A DNA stretch of 64,000 nt. Origin: Bacteroidota bacterium. GTDB lineage: Bacteria; Bacteroidota; Bacteroidia; Chitinophagales; Chitinophagaceae. Shown here one piece after another: positions 1-8,668 of the stretch; the first letter of the stretch is position 1, and each line of letters begins with the position of its first letter. The translations under genes and the position numbers were made by a program. The stretch lies in contig VGFT01000004.1 in the NCBI GenBank assembly GCA_016868775.1, forward strand, positions 62,001 to 126,000, read 5' to 3'. The notes below the pieces were generated by a model. It saw nothing but the letters and a program-made list of their open reading frames with translations, was not told where the DNA came from and did no database searches.

Positions 1-81
1 TTGGCGACGATGTGTGTGGGCGTCGGGCAAGGAGCCACGGTGATTTACGAGCGGATGGCATCAAGCGATGCCGTAAAGTAA
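1..81 (+). CDS. Thiolase (acetyl-CoA acyltransferase), C-terminal end only
   Basis: The first 26 codons in frame 1 encode the last residues of a thiolase, ending at TAA. The visible stretch ATMCVGVGQG matches the C-terminal thiolase signature, in which the Cys is the acid/base residue that reprotonates the substrate. The rest of the gene lies left of the window. Its last 21 bases overlap the convergent permease gene on the other strand. A second, complete thiolase lies at 55493-56668. Family assignment rests on this short motif alone. Confidence 0.7.
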   Translation: MATMCVGVGQGATVIYERMASSDAVK

Positions 82-1251
82 TTTTTTAACCATGCGCCAA
101 TTGGTCATCACCGAAAGCCCGGCCAATAAAACAGCCGTTGCCCAAACACTGGGGTGAAGCCAGGAGGATAATTCCGGGCGGTTGAACATGATCACCTGAT
201 GAAACAGGTATTGCAATAGCTGGGTGAGTGCCATGGCAACCCCAATCACCAAAAAATAAACAGGAATAAAACGTCGGGCTACTTGCCGGCTAAGCCAATC
301 GGGCCGATACCCGATGGTAAGCAGTAATTGTAAGTTATCCCGGCTGCGGGCTACCATCAATTGCAGATAGAATGAAAAGAGCAGCAGGGCAAGACCCACA
401 ACCAACACCCCAAAAACGCCCAACCCGGCGATCACCCCTTGCAAAATCTGCTTGGATCGACCAAAGGCGGTCTTTTCTTTGTTGATGCGATAGTTTTTTC
501 GGGCCAGGAAATTTAAGAGGTCGGCACTGTTTGCGTCCTTGGTTTTGATATAAACGCGGGAGGCATTGGCGGAGGGAAGTCCCTCCAATTCGATATTCGC
601 CCAATCCAAAAAAGATTTGGGAACCAGCAGGGAGTTGATCCGGTCGGAGAAGGCAACGATCTGACCCCGGTAAACCTGTTCTCCTTTTTGTCCCTCGCAA
701 CGCAATCCAATGATCACATTCGAAGCGGTCTCCATTGATAAATGCGGCAGTCCATAACTAGGCGCGAACACGTTGTACATCTCCAGAAAATCCGAAGAGA
801 AGATCAACGGCACAATGGGTTGTCCGGGTTTCCAGTCAAATCCCGGTGGAACCGTATCGATAAAATCCGTTTCGAGTGCTTCTAAAAATATATCAGAGGC
901 GAAGGGGATCTGGTCGCCCGCGGTGGCCACAACCTCAAATCGGTTGGAGATCAAGGGGGCAACACCCTGTATGAATGGTTGTTGGCGGAGGATGTCGAGG
1001 TCAGTGGGACTGAACCGATTGTCGAGTCCCATGTTGTCATTCGTGATCTGTTTGGTTACGGAGATATAATCGAATCCATTTTTTCGTATGCTGGTTTGTT
1101 TGACCAGGGCTTGTATATCGATGAATAATTGCAAGGACAGCAACAGCAGCAAGACACCGATACCTAATCCGATATATGAAAACCAGCGCGAAGAGGACCA
1201 CTCACCGGTGAGCAGCAGAGGTTTGATGATATGGAAAGCGGGTTGTTTCAT
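61..1251 (-). CDS. ABC transporter permease, FtsX/MacB-like
   Basis: A 396-residue inner-membrane protein. It has one membrane segment near residues 24-46, a large extracytoplasmic domain (about 50-265), then three more segments near 272-296, 325-348 and 365-385. This one-plus-three layout is that of FtsX/MacB/LolC-type permeases, which transmit ATPase movement to the periplasmic side rather than forming a classic import channel. Its start codon overlaps the stop of the ATPase gene by 4 bases (ATGA), so the two are co-translated and very probably one complex. The substrate is unknown; lipoprotein release, peptide efflux or control of a cell-wall hydrolase are all possible. The 3' end overlaps the convergent thiolase gene. 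Confidence 0.8.
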   Translation of the reverse strand: MKQPAFHIIKPLLLTGEWSSSRWFSYIGLGIGVLLLLLSLQLFIDIQALVKQTSIRKNGFDYISVTKQITNDNMGLDNRFSPTDLDILRQQPFIQGVAPLISNRFEVVATAGDQIPFASDIFLEALETDFIDTVPPGFDWKPGQPIVPLIFSSDFLEMYNVFAPSYGLPHLSMETASNVIIGLRCEGQKGEQVYRGQIVAFSDRINSLLVPKSFLDWANIELEGLPSANASRVYIKTKDANSADLLNFLARKNYRINKEKTAFGRSKQILQGVIAGLGVFGVLVVGLALLLFSFYLQLMVARSRDNLQLLLTIGYRPDWLSRQVARRFIPVYFLVIGVAMALTQLLQYLFHQVIMFNRPELSSWLHPSVWATAVLLAGLSVMTNWRMVKKLLYGIA

Positions 1252-1892
1252 GCCTGCAATCGGAGTAGGCGGGTGCGGGGGTAATGCGGTACGATCTCCA
1301 GGTCGGACAACAACAAGGCCGCTCCTTGTCGATCTGATTCTTCCAAAATAAGATCCATTGCCTTGCGGGCATTGGCATCGTCGAGGTGACTAAAGGGTTC
1401 ATCGAGCAGGAGCCAGCGAAAAGGTTGCAGCAGGGCTCGGATGACCGAGGCACGTTGTTGCTCTCCGTACGAACACAGTTTTGCAGGCGTATCGAGCCGA
1501 TGATCAATACCCAGACGTCTGGCCCATTCGTCGATCAGGGATTCGGGGTGATGATCGGTGAGTTGGCGTTTGATCTCAAAGTTGGCCCGCAGGGTGGGTT
1601 CAGTAAACAAGCGCATGTCTTGAAACACGATGGCAAGTTTTTCTCGACGGAGGTCGGCCAACGTATCTGGATTCATCGAGCGCAGGTCAACTTCTTCGTA
1701 TCGGACGGAACCCACATATTCTTTTCTCAATCCAAATAGAAAATGCGTCAACGATGTTTTTCCGCTGCCCGAGGGCGCTTGGATTTGAATCCGTTCGCCC
1801 GGCTCTACTTCGATGCGTTGTAGCCAAACTTCCGATCGTTCACAAGTGGATGGATCGAAGTAGGTGGGTCGTATGCGATCGATCTGAAGCAT
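1248..1892 (-). CDS. ABC transporter ATP-binding protein (divergent)
   Basis: A 214-residue nucleotide-binding protein that should pair with the permease overlapping it by 4 bases. Walker A lies at 39-47 (APSGSGKTS), the Q-loop Gln at about 91, the signature at 141-147 and Walker B at 161-166 (LLLDEP) with a following D-loop. Two features are unusual. The signature reads SYGEQQR rather than LSGGQQR, and the usual switch-region T/S-H-D motif is replaced by LLLSDLE, with no H-loop His. The family resembles LolD/FtsE ATPases of FtsX-type transporters. The gene begins only 9 bases after a terminator-like hairpin closing the upstream gene, so its promoter is unclear. Confidence 0.85.
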   Translation of the reverse strand: MLQIDRIRPTYFDPSTCERSEVWLQRIEVEPGERIQIQAPSGSGKTSLTHFLFGLRKEYVGSVRYEEVDLRSMNPDTLADLRREKLAIVFQDMRLFTEPTLRANFEIKRQLTDHHPESLIDEWARRLGIDHRLDTPAKLCSYGEQQRASVIRALLQPFRWLLLDEPFSHLDDANARKAMDLILEESDRQGAALLLSDLEIVPHYPRTRLLRLQA

Positions 1893-1901
1893 GCGTTAAT
1901 G

Positions 1902-1934
1902 AAAACACCACCGCCGTTGAGGCGGTGGTGTTTT
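1902..1934 (-). terminator. Hairpin terminator after the DUF4836 gene
   Basis: A perfect 14-bp inverted repeat (1902-1915 with 1921-1934) encloses a 5-base loop. Read on the minus strand it begins 3 bases after the DUF4836 stop codon and ends in four T. The T-run is short and lies inside the stem, so termination may be partial. The ABC ATPase start codon is 9 bases further on, so read-through or attenuation could feed that pair. Confidence 0.75.
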
Positions 1935-1937
1935 CGA

Positions 1938-3629
1938 TCATTTTCTTTTGGGGGCGGGTACGGGTACGGGTTCGGGTATTGTTTCCCGCTGCTCATTTTC
2001 TTGGATCAGCGTGACTATTTTACCGAGGTATTGGTTGAGGGATTGCAGGCTGTTTTTGTTGCTCTCTCCCAGCGTGATCTTTATTTGGTTAGTAGAAGCC
2101 CCCTTGCTAAACGTTCCTCCGGTTAAGGTTAATTCTTTCCAGAATGTTTGGGACAATTCCATTGCTTGTTTCCCTAACGGGTCTTCTTCTGCCACTGCCT
2201 GGCCACCTTTGAAGAGGGAGGAGAGATTTACGTAGAGTCCGATGGGATGACCTTTAATGCGGTCAATAAAGGCATGATTTGTTTTGGCAGCTGCATATTT
2301 ATTTACTTGTGTGGAATCGTTGCCGGCCAAAAACCACTTATCTCGGATTTGATAGGGAATCTTCAGGGACTTATCCGTTTCCCCTCCAATCAGGGAGGGC
2401 AGCATTGTTTTGAATAGGTCTATCATTTTATCGAACGACTTACGTTCTTTTACTTCTGCTCCGAACAGCAGTTTTCCATCCATTTCGGTAGTGGAGTCTG
2501 TGATCACCTCTTTCCCCGATCGTTTGGCTGTCTGGTAAACTTTTTTCACGTTAAAATCACTCAGCGTCAGGAATAAGTTGCCTCCGTTCCCTTTGATGAA
2601 GTCGTCGAGGCTAAATCCTGCATTCTGTAAGAACATATTGGCCAAGCCATCAAAACCCAGCAGGGTCAATAATGCTTTCACTCCGGCGGGCGGGTAGTTT
2701 ATTGCCAGCGCCAGATTCACCTCTCCAGCGGGTATGTTTTGGAGGGAGGTTTCATCGAACGGGGTCATTTTGTATTTTTCATACAAGTCCTCCAGCTGCT
2801 GACTCGCATATCCCTTTGTCGATACATCGATCGAACCGTCGTTGAATTGGACGGTTGCGGTCGAGATGTTTCCGTCGATCAGTGCATTCACCTTTGATAA
2901 GGAAAGTAGACTACTGTTGAGGGAGTTTCCATACATCTTACCCAGGTTAAACCAGAAATGAACATCCCCCTTGGTATCCATCAGCTCGTCAAACTTGTCG
3001 TCTTCACTAAGTTTTTGGCTGGCTTTCAGGTCTTTTATTTCCTGAGCGATCACGAGTAAGTCATTGGCGGTGAAGGCAAATTCTTCCTCGGGCACTTCTT
3101 CCATTCCTCCGTCCAATGGATTGGTGGAGGAATTGATCTCTCGGGTCAACTCCGAGGCATCGTTCAGGAGCATGATTTTCTTCTCATCCCATATCAACAA
3201 GGAGTTGCCATCAATTATATAAGAGTTGGATCCTTTTTTGTTGATGGTGAATTTTTTACTTGATTTTTTCATCAAGGATTCCAGTTTCGCTGCGTCGGAA
3301 AGGTCCCATACCATCGCTTGGTAGGCACCCTTTCCCTTGTTCACAACAAACAACCATCCATCCCCGGCAATGTCTAACCCGGTCTCCGTTGGGTCTTTCA
3401 GCAGTTTGTTGGCAAAGGAATCGAATCCACTCTCTGACTGTGCCACTTGAAACCATTTGCTTTGATAAACCGCTGGCCAGGGTAATTTTTCATTGATGTT
3501 CTTGCCGTCGATGTGTAAGACCAACGCAGCGTCGAGGGGAATATCGAGATCCTTCTTGGAGGAGCAAGAGGACAACAGGAGCAAGGAAGATAGCAGGCAT
3601 GCGAGCCCGTACAAGATTTTTCTCATCAT
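1938..3629 (-). CDS. DUF4836 family lipoprotein
   Basis: A 563-residue protein whose signal peptide ends in the lipobox LLSSC (Cys 22), so it is predicted to be lipid-anchored. The N-terminal part (SSKKDLDIPLDAALVLHIDG) and overall length fit the DUF4836 family, which is largely confined to Bacteroidota and has no assigned function. The body alternates beta-rich segments and ends in a proline-rich tail (PEPVPVPAP), encoded by a short imperfect DNA repeat near 1952-1980. It starts 17 bases downstream of hisS on the same strand and is probably the last gene of a phosphatase-hisS-DUF4836 unit. Start: the first of two adjacent ATGs, giving a good signal peptide. Confidence 0.8.
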   Translation of the reverse strand: MMRKILYGLACLLSSLLLLSSCSSKKDLDIPLDAALVLHIDGKNINEKLPWPAVYQSKWFQVAQSESGFDSFANKLLKDPTETGLDIAGDGWLFVVNKGKGAYQAMVWDLSDAAKLESLMKKSSKKFTINKKGSNSYIIDGNSLLIWDEKKIMLLNDASELTREINSSTNPLDGGMEEVPEEEFAFTANDLLVIAQEIKDLKASQKLSEDDKFDELMDTKGDVHFWFNLGKMYGNSLNSSLLSLSKVNALIDGNISTATVQFNDGSIDVSTKGYASQQLEDLYEKYKMTPFDETSLQNIPAGEVNLALAINYPPAGVKALLTLLGFDGLANMFLQNAGFSLDDFIKGNGGNLFLTLSDFNVKKVYQTAKRSGKEVITDSTTEMDGKLLFGAEVKERKSFDKMIDLFKTMLPSLIGGETDKSLKIPYQIRDKWFLAGNDSTQVNKYAAAKTNHAFIDRIKGHPIGLYVNLSSLFKGGQAVAEEDPLGKQAMELSQTFWKELTLTGGTFSKGASTNQIKITLGESNKNSLQSLNQYLGKIVTLIQENEQRETIPEPVPVPAPKRK

Positions 3630-3646
3630 ATGGTAAGAGTTTAAAA

Positions 3647-5014
3647 TTAAAGCTGGATATTCAAAAATTCAGCGTGGTTGAGCGTTTGTTGAGTGCCTGT
3701 CTGAAGGTTTTTAAGTTGAATCGTTTGATTTTGCATCTCCGATTCTCCGAGGATTGCCACGTACAGAAATCCTTTCTTTTCGGCGTATTTAAATTGTTTG
3801 TCAAGTTTAACCGGTTCGGGATACATATCGGCTGAAATGCCTTTGTTTCTTAATTCCTGCATTAGGGCGAAGGTAACCGCTGATTCTGTTATACCCAGGT
3901 TAAAGAACAGGACCCGAGGCGGTTCGGTTATGTTTATGGGGAACAGGTCAAGCGCCTCCATCACATCATAGATTCTATCGACGCCAAACGAGATGCCTAC
4001 GCCGGGTATGTTGGGTACGCCGAACAGTCCGGTTAGGTCGTCGTACCGACCGCCGCCTCCAATGCTTCCCATCGAAGCGGAAGCCGGGGCCTTTACTTCG
4101 AAGATGAGGCCGGTGTAGTAGTTCAATCCCCGCGCAAGCGTGGGGTCGATCCGAAAAGCAACGGGCTGATCGGACAGGTATCTCATCCACTCCCGCAGAG
4201 CAGCCAGACCGGCTCTACCATCTGCGAGATGTCCGAGCAGGGAGTCCAATTGTCTCAGTACGGTTTCTGCATTTCCTTGAACTGACAGATATTGGTGGAT
4301 TTGTTCGATGGCGGAAGCGGGGAGTTGTTTTTGTTCCAACTCGAGTTTTACTTTTTCCCAACCGATCTTATCAAGTTTATCGATGGCGACGGTGATGGGC
4401 AGGAGCCAATCTCGGTTTCCGCAAAGTTCAGCCAAGGCCAGCAGCAGGGAGCGGTGGTTGACCTGCAATTGATATCCAGCTAGTTTCAGTTCGGTAAAAA
4501 CGTCGTGATACAGACAGGCTAATTCCGCTTCGTACAAGAGTGAGCGACTTCCCACCACGTCGGCATCGCACTGATAAAACTCTCGGTAGCGTCCTTTTTG
4601 GGGGCGATCGGCCCGCCAAACCGGTTGGATCTGGTAGCGCTTGAATGGAAAGGTGAGTTGTCCGTGATTCATGGCTACATACCGGGCGAACGGAATCGTT
4701 AGGTCGTATTTCAATGCCCGCTCGGTCAGGTCAACGCTGTTTTTTCCTTGGAGAACCGTATCAAATGCGGCGCGCAGTTTCTTTTCCTTATCTGGATGAT
4801 CCAATCCGTTATTTAGGATCTTAAAAATTAGTTTATCGCCCTCGTCCCCATACTTACCCATCAAGGTCTCCAGGTTCTCGAAGGCCGGCGTTTCCAGTGG
4901 TTGGTATCCGTATCGTTGAAAGGCGGAACGGATCGTATCGAGGATATAGCTGCGTTTTCGAACCACATCTGGTCCGAAATCCCGGGTGCCGGCAGGTAAG
5001 CAGGGTTTGCTCAT
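3647..5014 (-). CDS. hisS: Histidyl-tRNA synthetase
   Basis: A class II aminoacyl-tRNA synthetase that charges tRNA-His in the cytoplasm. The 455 residues show the N-terminal PAGTRDFGP, motif 2 around 131-152 (PVWRADRPQKGRYREFYQCD), the histidine-binding LARGLNYYTG near 293-302, the glycine-rich motif GGGGRYDDL near 319-327, and a C-terminal anticodon-binding domain. I place the start at the ATG at 5014, whose ATGA overlaps the phosphatase stop. A longer frame to 5050 adds 12 residues that are not typical of the family. The 4-base overlap implies co-expression with the phosphatase. Confidence 0.96.
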   Translation of the reverse strand: MSKPCLPAGTRDFGPDVVRKRSYILDTIRSAFQRYGYQPLETPAFENLETLMGKYGDEGDKLIFKILNNGLDHPDKEKKLRAAFDTVLQGKNSVDLTERALKYDLTIPFARYVAMNHGQLTFPFKRYQIQPVWRADRPQKGRYREFYQCDADVVGSRSLLYEAELACLYHDVFTELKLAGYQLQVNHRSLLLALAELCGNRDWLLPITVAIDKLDKIGWEKVKLELEQKQLPASAIEQIHQYLSVQGNAETVLRQLDSLLGHLADGRAGLAALREWMRYLSDQPVAFRIDPTLARGLNYYTGLIFEVKAPASASMGSIGGGGRYDDLTGLFGVPNIPGVGISFGVDRIYDVMEALDLFPINITEPPRVLFFNLGITESAVTFALMQELRNKGISADMYPEPVKLDKQFKYAEKKGFLYVAILGESEMQNQTIQLKNLQTGTQQTLNHAEFLNIQL

Positions 5015-5475
5015 GCTTTTTTCAAATGGTTTTGGATGAGGGCGGCACAAACTTGGTCGAGTAATGTGAAGGTGTGATGAAAATCGGCTTCCGTCCCATA
5101 ATAAGGATCCGGCACATTTTCATTTTGTCCCGGATGAAGTTCATTCAGGAGTAACCTGACCTGTGCCGGGTTAAATCGGTCCCCTAAAATTTTTTCGATT
5201 CCGACCAGTACATCCGTGGCCAGCGCAAAGATCAAATCAAAACGGTCCACATCTTCAGGAACAATCTGTCGGGCGCGTTGGGCACTGATGTCGATCCCAT
5301 TGGCTTTTGCTGCTTTTTGAGAATCGGGATGCGGGGGGGATCCGGCATGATAATTCAGGGTGCCTGCACTGTCTACCGTCCAGTCCAGTCCCGCCGCTTG
5401 GATCTGGCGGCGCAGAATCCCCTCGGCCAGCGGGCTGCGGCAAATATTTCCCAGGCATACCATTAAAATGCGCAT
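5011..5475 (-). CDS. Low-molecular-weight protein-tyrosine phosphatase
   Basis: A 154-residue cytoplasmic phosphatase. The N-terminal P-loop VCLGNICRS contains the nucleophile Cys 7 and phosphate-binding Arg 13 (C-x5-R), and the catalytic general acid is Asp 123 in VPDPYYG. Length and architecture are typical of LMW-PTPs, which also include arsenate-reductase-like enzymes; the substrate cannot be read from sequence. The start at 5475 sits directly before the P-loop, as in the family. An ATG 21 bases upstream lies beyond the -7 promoter element (5480-5487), so it would not be transcribed from it. First gene of the leftward unit with hisS. Confidence 0.9.
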   Translation of the reverse strand: MRILMVCLGNICRSPLAEGILRRQIQAAGLDWTVDSAGTLNYHAGSPPHPDSQKAAKANGIDISAQRARQIVPEDVDRFDLIFALATDVLVGIEKILGDRFNPAQVRLLLNELHPGQNENVPDPYYGTEADFHHTFTLLDQVCAALIQNHLKKA

Positions 5476-5479
5476 GAAA

Positions 5480-5487
5480 CAAAGGTA
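5480..5487 (-). promoter_or_regulatory. -7 promoter element before the phosphatase gene
   Basis: The minus strand reads TACCTTTG, a perfect match to Bacteroidota TAnnTTTG. A near -33 match (TTTC) lies 20 bases upstream at about 5508-5511. Only 4 bases separate the element from the ATG at 5475, so transcription should begin at or inside the start codon (leaderless mRNA). Confidence 0.6.
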
Positions 5488-5632
5488 CGTTTTCAAGCGG
5501 CTCAGGGGAAACCGGTGGACTTGTGCCTTTTTACCGAAATGGCGTCTTTTAGGTGCTTCCCTGATGCACCTTCGCGTATCCGCTCAGAAAATTAACTAAT
5601 TTGCCCGGCCCAACTTTTACCCCCTGTGTGAT

Positions 5633-5869
5633 ATGAATACCAACCGTTCTCGCCCCCCGTTGACGATTCGAAGCGTGATCGATTACCTGATGAGTGCGAT
5701 CATAGGGTTTGTTGGACTTTTTTTCCTGCTTCGGGGAAAATTCCCTGGACTACCCGTCAATAAGTACTTGGGCGAGCCCGATTCAACAGATTGGCTGTTT
5801 GGCGCACTCTGTATCGTGTATTCGATTTGGAGAGGGGTTCGGGCGAGCCGAAAATCTACTGTTTCATGA
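5633..5869 (+). CDS. Small two-helix membrane protein, unknown function
   Basis: A 78-residue protein with two predicted membrane segments (about 17-34 and 53-67) and a basic C-terminus. I do not recognise a named family. It is probably real because its stop codon overlaps the start of the next gene by 4 bases (ATGA at 5866-5869), the usual coupling in this genome, and because that gene is a well-recognised exported protein. A TAATTTG sequence at 5597-5603 is a weak promoter candidate. Confidence 0.6.
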   Translation: MNTNRSRPPLTIRSVIDYLMSAIIGFVGLFFLLRGKFPGLPVNKYLGEPDSTDWLFGALCIVYSIWRGVRASRKSTVS

Positions 5870-6783
5870 ATTTTAGGGTTCGTTCCTTATGGGTTATAGT
5901 ATTGTTGGCTGGGCTTCTATCCTGCCAGCAACGTTCAACTGTTCCGGTGCCGACCGATACCCCCGAGCAAGGTTCTATTTGGATCAGTGCTGATGAGAGC
6001 TTTCGTCCCGTTGTCGAAGAATTAGTACAGGTATATCAGTCAATACACCCTCAAACTCATATTCAGGTCCAATACAAACCCGAGGCCGATTGTTTCCAAG
6101 ATTTGTTGGTGGATAGCATTCGGATGGTGATTGTGGCCAGAAGACCTTCCCCAGCGGAAAAAAAATGGCTAACGGATTCAATCGGCGGCTTGAATAAAAG
6201 TCGCGCCGTAGCCAGAGATGGGGTGGCCGTGATTGCCCATCCCAGCCAGAAAAAATTAGTTTGGACCAAAAATGAGCTGCGGGAACTGCTCAGCGGAAAA
6301 ATTAATAATACTTTAATACCGGTTGTAGATGGACTCAAAGCAACCTCCACGGTCCGTTTTCTCATCGATACGTTACTGAAGGGCGAACCCCCTTCTCCCC
6401 AATTAATGGCCGCCCGCACCAGTCAAGCTGTAATCGAATACGTCGCCGATCACCCCAATGTAATTGGATTTGTAGGCGTGAGCTGGATCGGTAACCGAGA
6501 AGATTCCCTGCAACGGATCTGGCAACCACGCGTAAAAATGCTTCAAGTGGTGAATGATCAGTTCCCTACCTACCATTTTTTGCCTGATCAATTTAACATT
6601 CACACCCAGATGTACCCCCTAACCCGCGACATCATCTATCTGCTACGAGAGAAACAGGAGGGGTTGGGAACCGGTTTGGCCAGGTTCATGGAATCGGAGG
6701 GGGGGCAGCTTATTTTCAAACGCGCCTATTTGGCACCTTTGTTAAAAGATTTTGACTTCCGACCTGTGCAATTGCGAGAGTAA
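5866..6783 (+). CDS. PstS-like substrate-binding lipoprotein
   Basis: A 305-residue lipoprotein. The signal peptide ends in LLAGLLSC (Cys 20), followed by a periplasmic-binding fold resembling phosphate-binding PstS (ISADESFRPVVEELVQVYQ near the N-terminus; DGVAVIAHP and a C-terminal LAPLLKDFDF region). No PstA/PstB/PstC genes are nearby, so it is unlikely to serve a classical phosphate importer. In many Bacteroidota this family sits beside exbD/tonB genes and a TPR protein, and here the TPR gene follows immediately. I chose the ATG at 5866 because it gives the signal peptide directly and the ATGA overlap; an upstream frame to 5791 adds a charged non-signal stretch. Confidence 0.8.
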   Translation: MNFRVRSLWVIVLLAGLLSCQQRSTVPVPTDTPEQGSIWISADESFRPVVEELVQVYQSIHPQTHIQVQYKPEADCFQDLLVDSIRMVIVARRPSPAEKKWLTDSIGGLNKSRAVARDGVAVIAHPSQKKLVWTKNELRELLSGKINNTLIPVVDGLKATSTVRFLIDTLLKGEPPSPQLMAARTSQAVIEYVADHPNVIGFVGVSWIGNREDSLQRIWQPRVKMLQVVNDQFPTYHFLPDQFNIHTQMYPLTRDIIYLLREKQEGLGTGLARFMESEGGQLIFKRAYLAPLLKDFDFRPVQLRE

Positions 6784-6792
6784 TCAAATCAA

Positions 6793-6800
6793 TATATTTA
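6793..6800 (+). promoter_or_regulatory. Possible -7 element before the TPR gene
   Basis: TATATTTA, one mismatch from TAnnTTTG. A TTG at 6772-6774 lies 18 bases upstream as a possible -33 element. It lies 18 bases before the start codon at 6819. It may give the TPR gene its own transcript besides read-through from the PstS-like gene. Confidence 0.35.
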
Positions 6801-6818
6801 CACCAACAACATTCGACT

Positions 6819-8609
6819 ATGATGCGCTTGATCCTGGCCTTCTTACTGCCTGCTACCTTGATGAGCTCATTTGTATCCGCCCAAACCATCCAGGAAGGGA
6901 AGGAACATGTATTCGCCATGCGTACCGCTTCGGCCATTGCCCATTTTGAAAAAATGGTAAAGACAAATCCGGCCGATGCCGAGGCCGTGTATTGGTTGGG
7001 TCAATCCTACCTCGAATCCGATGAGTCCTCGGCCCAGCGGTTGGAACAAGCGCGCTCCGTGTATGCCAGCGGACTCCCTGCCACCGGAAATGCTGCTTTG
7101 GTTAAAGTAGGGATGGGGCATGTGGAGCTGTTAAGCGGACAAGTGGAAACCGCCCGTCAATATTTCGATGCTTGCCTCGTCGCTACCAAGGATAAGAAGG
7201 GAAATAATAACCCCGCCATCGCCTATGCCGTTGGCCGGGCCATCCACGATGCCGAGAAAGCCGATTTTGTGATGGGCGTTACGCTGCTTGAGGCAGCTAC
7301 GAAGTTTATGGAAGAGGCTAAGCCCCGAATTCCTCAGAGTCCCGAAATGTGGGTATTGCTCGGCAATCTGTATCGAAAAGCATACCCGGGGGAGAGCGGA
7401 AATCAGGCATTCACCTGCTACTCCAAAGCACTAGAAATCGACTCCACCTTCGGGGCAGCCTATTTACGTAGATCCCGGATGGCGGAGAAAGCACAGGATT
7501 ATGAATTGCAAAAAGCCCTGCTCGATCGGGCAGTAGCAAAAAACCCAACCTTTTCGGCTGCCTATTACGACCTATATTACTACTATCTGTATCGCCTGAA
7601 GCTAACCGAAGCCGAAGAGCAACTGAATAAATACATCAACAGCAAGCCCGTAAAGGAATTGCAAGATGAGTTTCTCTACGCTCAGCTATGTTGGAAGAAA
7701 ACCGATTATGATTGTGCGATCAGCAAAACAGAAAAACTGACTGAACAGCAAGGGGTGAAAACAAAACCCAAGGCTTTTCGCTTGTTGGCCGATGCCTATT
7801 ATCAGCGCGGATTGTTGATGCTCAAGCGCGGTGATAACGGGGCGGCGGCTGGTGATTTCTCCCAGGCAAAGAGAAATAGCGATGAGTTTATGAGTCGCAA
7901 AACGACCGACGACTACATTCCCTTTGATCACAAGTTGCGCGCCGATATTCTGTCCAAGACAGGGGGAAATAAACAAGAAATCCTGGATAATTACCTGACC
8001 GGGGCATCGCTCGACACGGTTGTCAGCGGGAAATTGGAGTTTCTTAAACAAGGACAAGCCTACTTCAAGGAAAATAAGATTCGGGATATGGAAGCGGCCA
8101 TCATTGAGCAAATCCTCCTGATTAAGCCCAAACCCACGATCAATGACTATTTTGATCTCACCCTAGCCTATTATTTTTCGAATGGGTACGATCGTTCCCG
8201 GGGGACTGCCAAAAAAATGATCGAAAAATTCCCGGAACAGATTTATGGATATGAATGGTCGTTCAACAGCGCCATCGCGGTCGACACGGTAAGAAAAGAT
8301 AGCATTGCGGTGCCAGATGCCTTACAATTGAATGAGTTTAGTGCCGGCGACACCGTCAAGTTTCGGAAACAATATGTCAGTTCCACGCGCTACTTAGCAG
8401 CTTATTACATCAACGATGCGAAAGATAAAGAGAAGGCGCTGGTATATTTCAGGAAATGGTTGGCGGTTGACCCAGCCAATGCGGCTACGATCCAGGGGTA
8501 TATCGACCAGATCGAGCGGATGGCGCCAACCCCCAAGTCGGGGGGAGGGACAACCCCGACCCGAACCGGTTCCGGGACTTTTCCGCGTCCGGAGGCCCGA
8601 AAGCCTTAG
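6819..8609 (+). CDS. Exported tetratricopeptide-repeat protein
   Basis: A 596-residue protein with a signal peptide ending near residue 21 (SSFVSA|Q), then repeated helical pairs of TPR type (for example AEAVYWLGQSYLES, AAYLRRSRMAEKA, EKALVYFRKWLAVDPANA). It is predicted to be periplasmic. The C-terminus is a low-complexity tail rich in Gly, Thr and Pro. TPR proteins are scaffolds; no partner can be named from sequence, but this family is often next to the PstS-like lipoprotein and the ExbBD/TonB genes in Bacteroidota. It follows the PstS-like gene by 35 bases. Confidence 0.8.
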   Translation: MMRLILAFLLPATLMSSFVSAQTIQEGKEHVFAMRTASAIAHFEKMVKTNPADAEAVYWLGQSYLESDESSAQRLEQARSVYASGLPATGNAALVKVGMGHVELLSGQVETARQYFDACLVATKDKKGNNNPAIAYAVGRAIHDAEKADFVMGVTLLEAATKFMEEAKPRIPQSPEMWVLLGNLYRKAYPGESGNQAFTCYSKALEIDSTFGAAYLRRSRMAEKAQDYELQKALLDRAVAKNPTFSAAYYDLYYYYLYRLKLTEAEEQLNKYINSKPVKELQDEFLYAQLCWKKTDYDCAISKTEKLTEQQGVKTKPKAFRLLADAYYQRGLLMLKRGDNGAAAGDFSQAKRNSDEFMSRKTTDDYIPFDHKLRADILSKTGGNKQEILDNYLTGASLDTVVSGKLEFLKQGQAYFKENKIRDMEAAIIEQILLIKPKPTINDYFDLTLAYYFSNGYDRSRGTAKKMIEKFPEQIYGYEWSFNSAIAVDTVRKDSIAVPDALQLNEFSAGDTVKFRKQYVSSTRYLAAYYINDAKDKEKALVYFRKWLAVDPANAATIQGYIDQIERMAPTPKSGGGTTPTRTGSGTFPRPEARKP

Positions 8610-8668
8610 CCTCATTTCGATTGGCCGGTTTGGGAATTTTTAACGCTGAAATATTGCGCTTGCCATCG

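Noticed and set aside
1088-1351. Small plus-strand open frames over the ABC transporter genes
   Set aside because: Antisense shadows of the permease and ATPase; no promoter, no family match.
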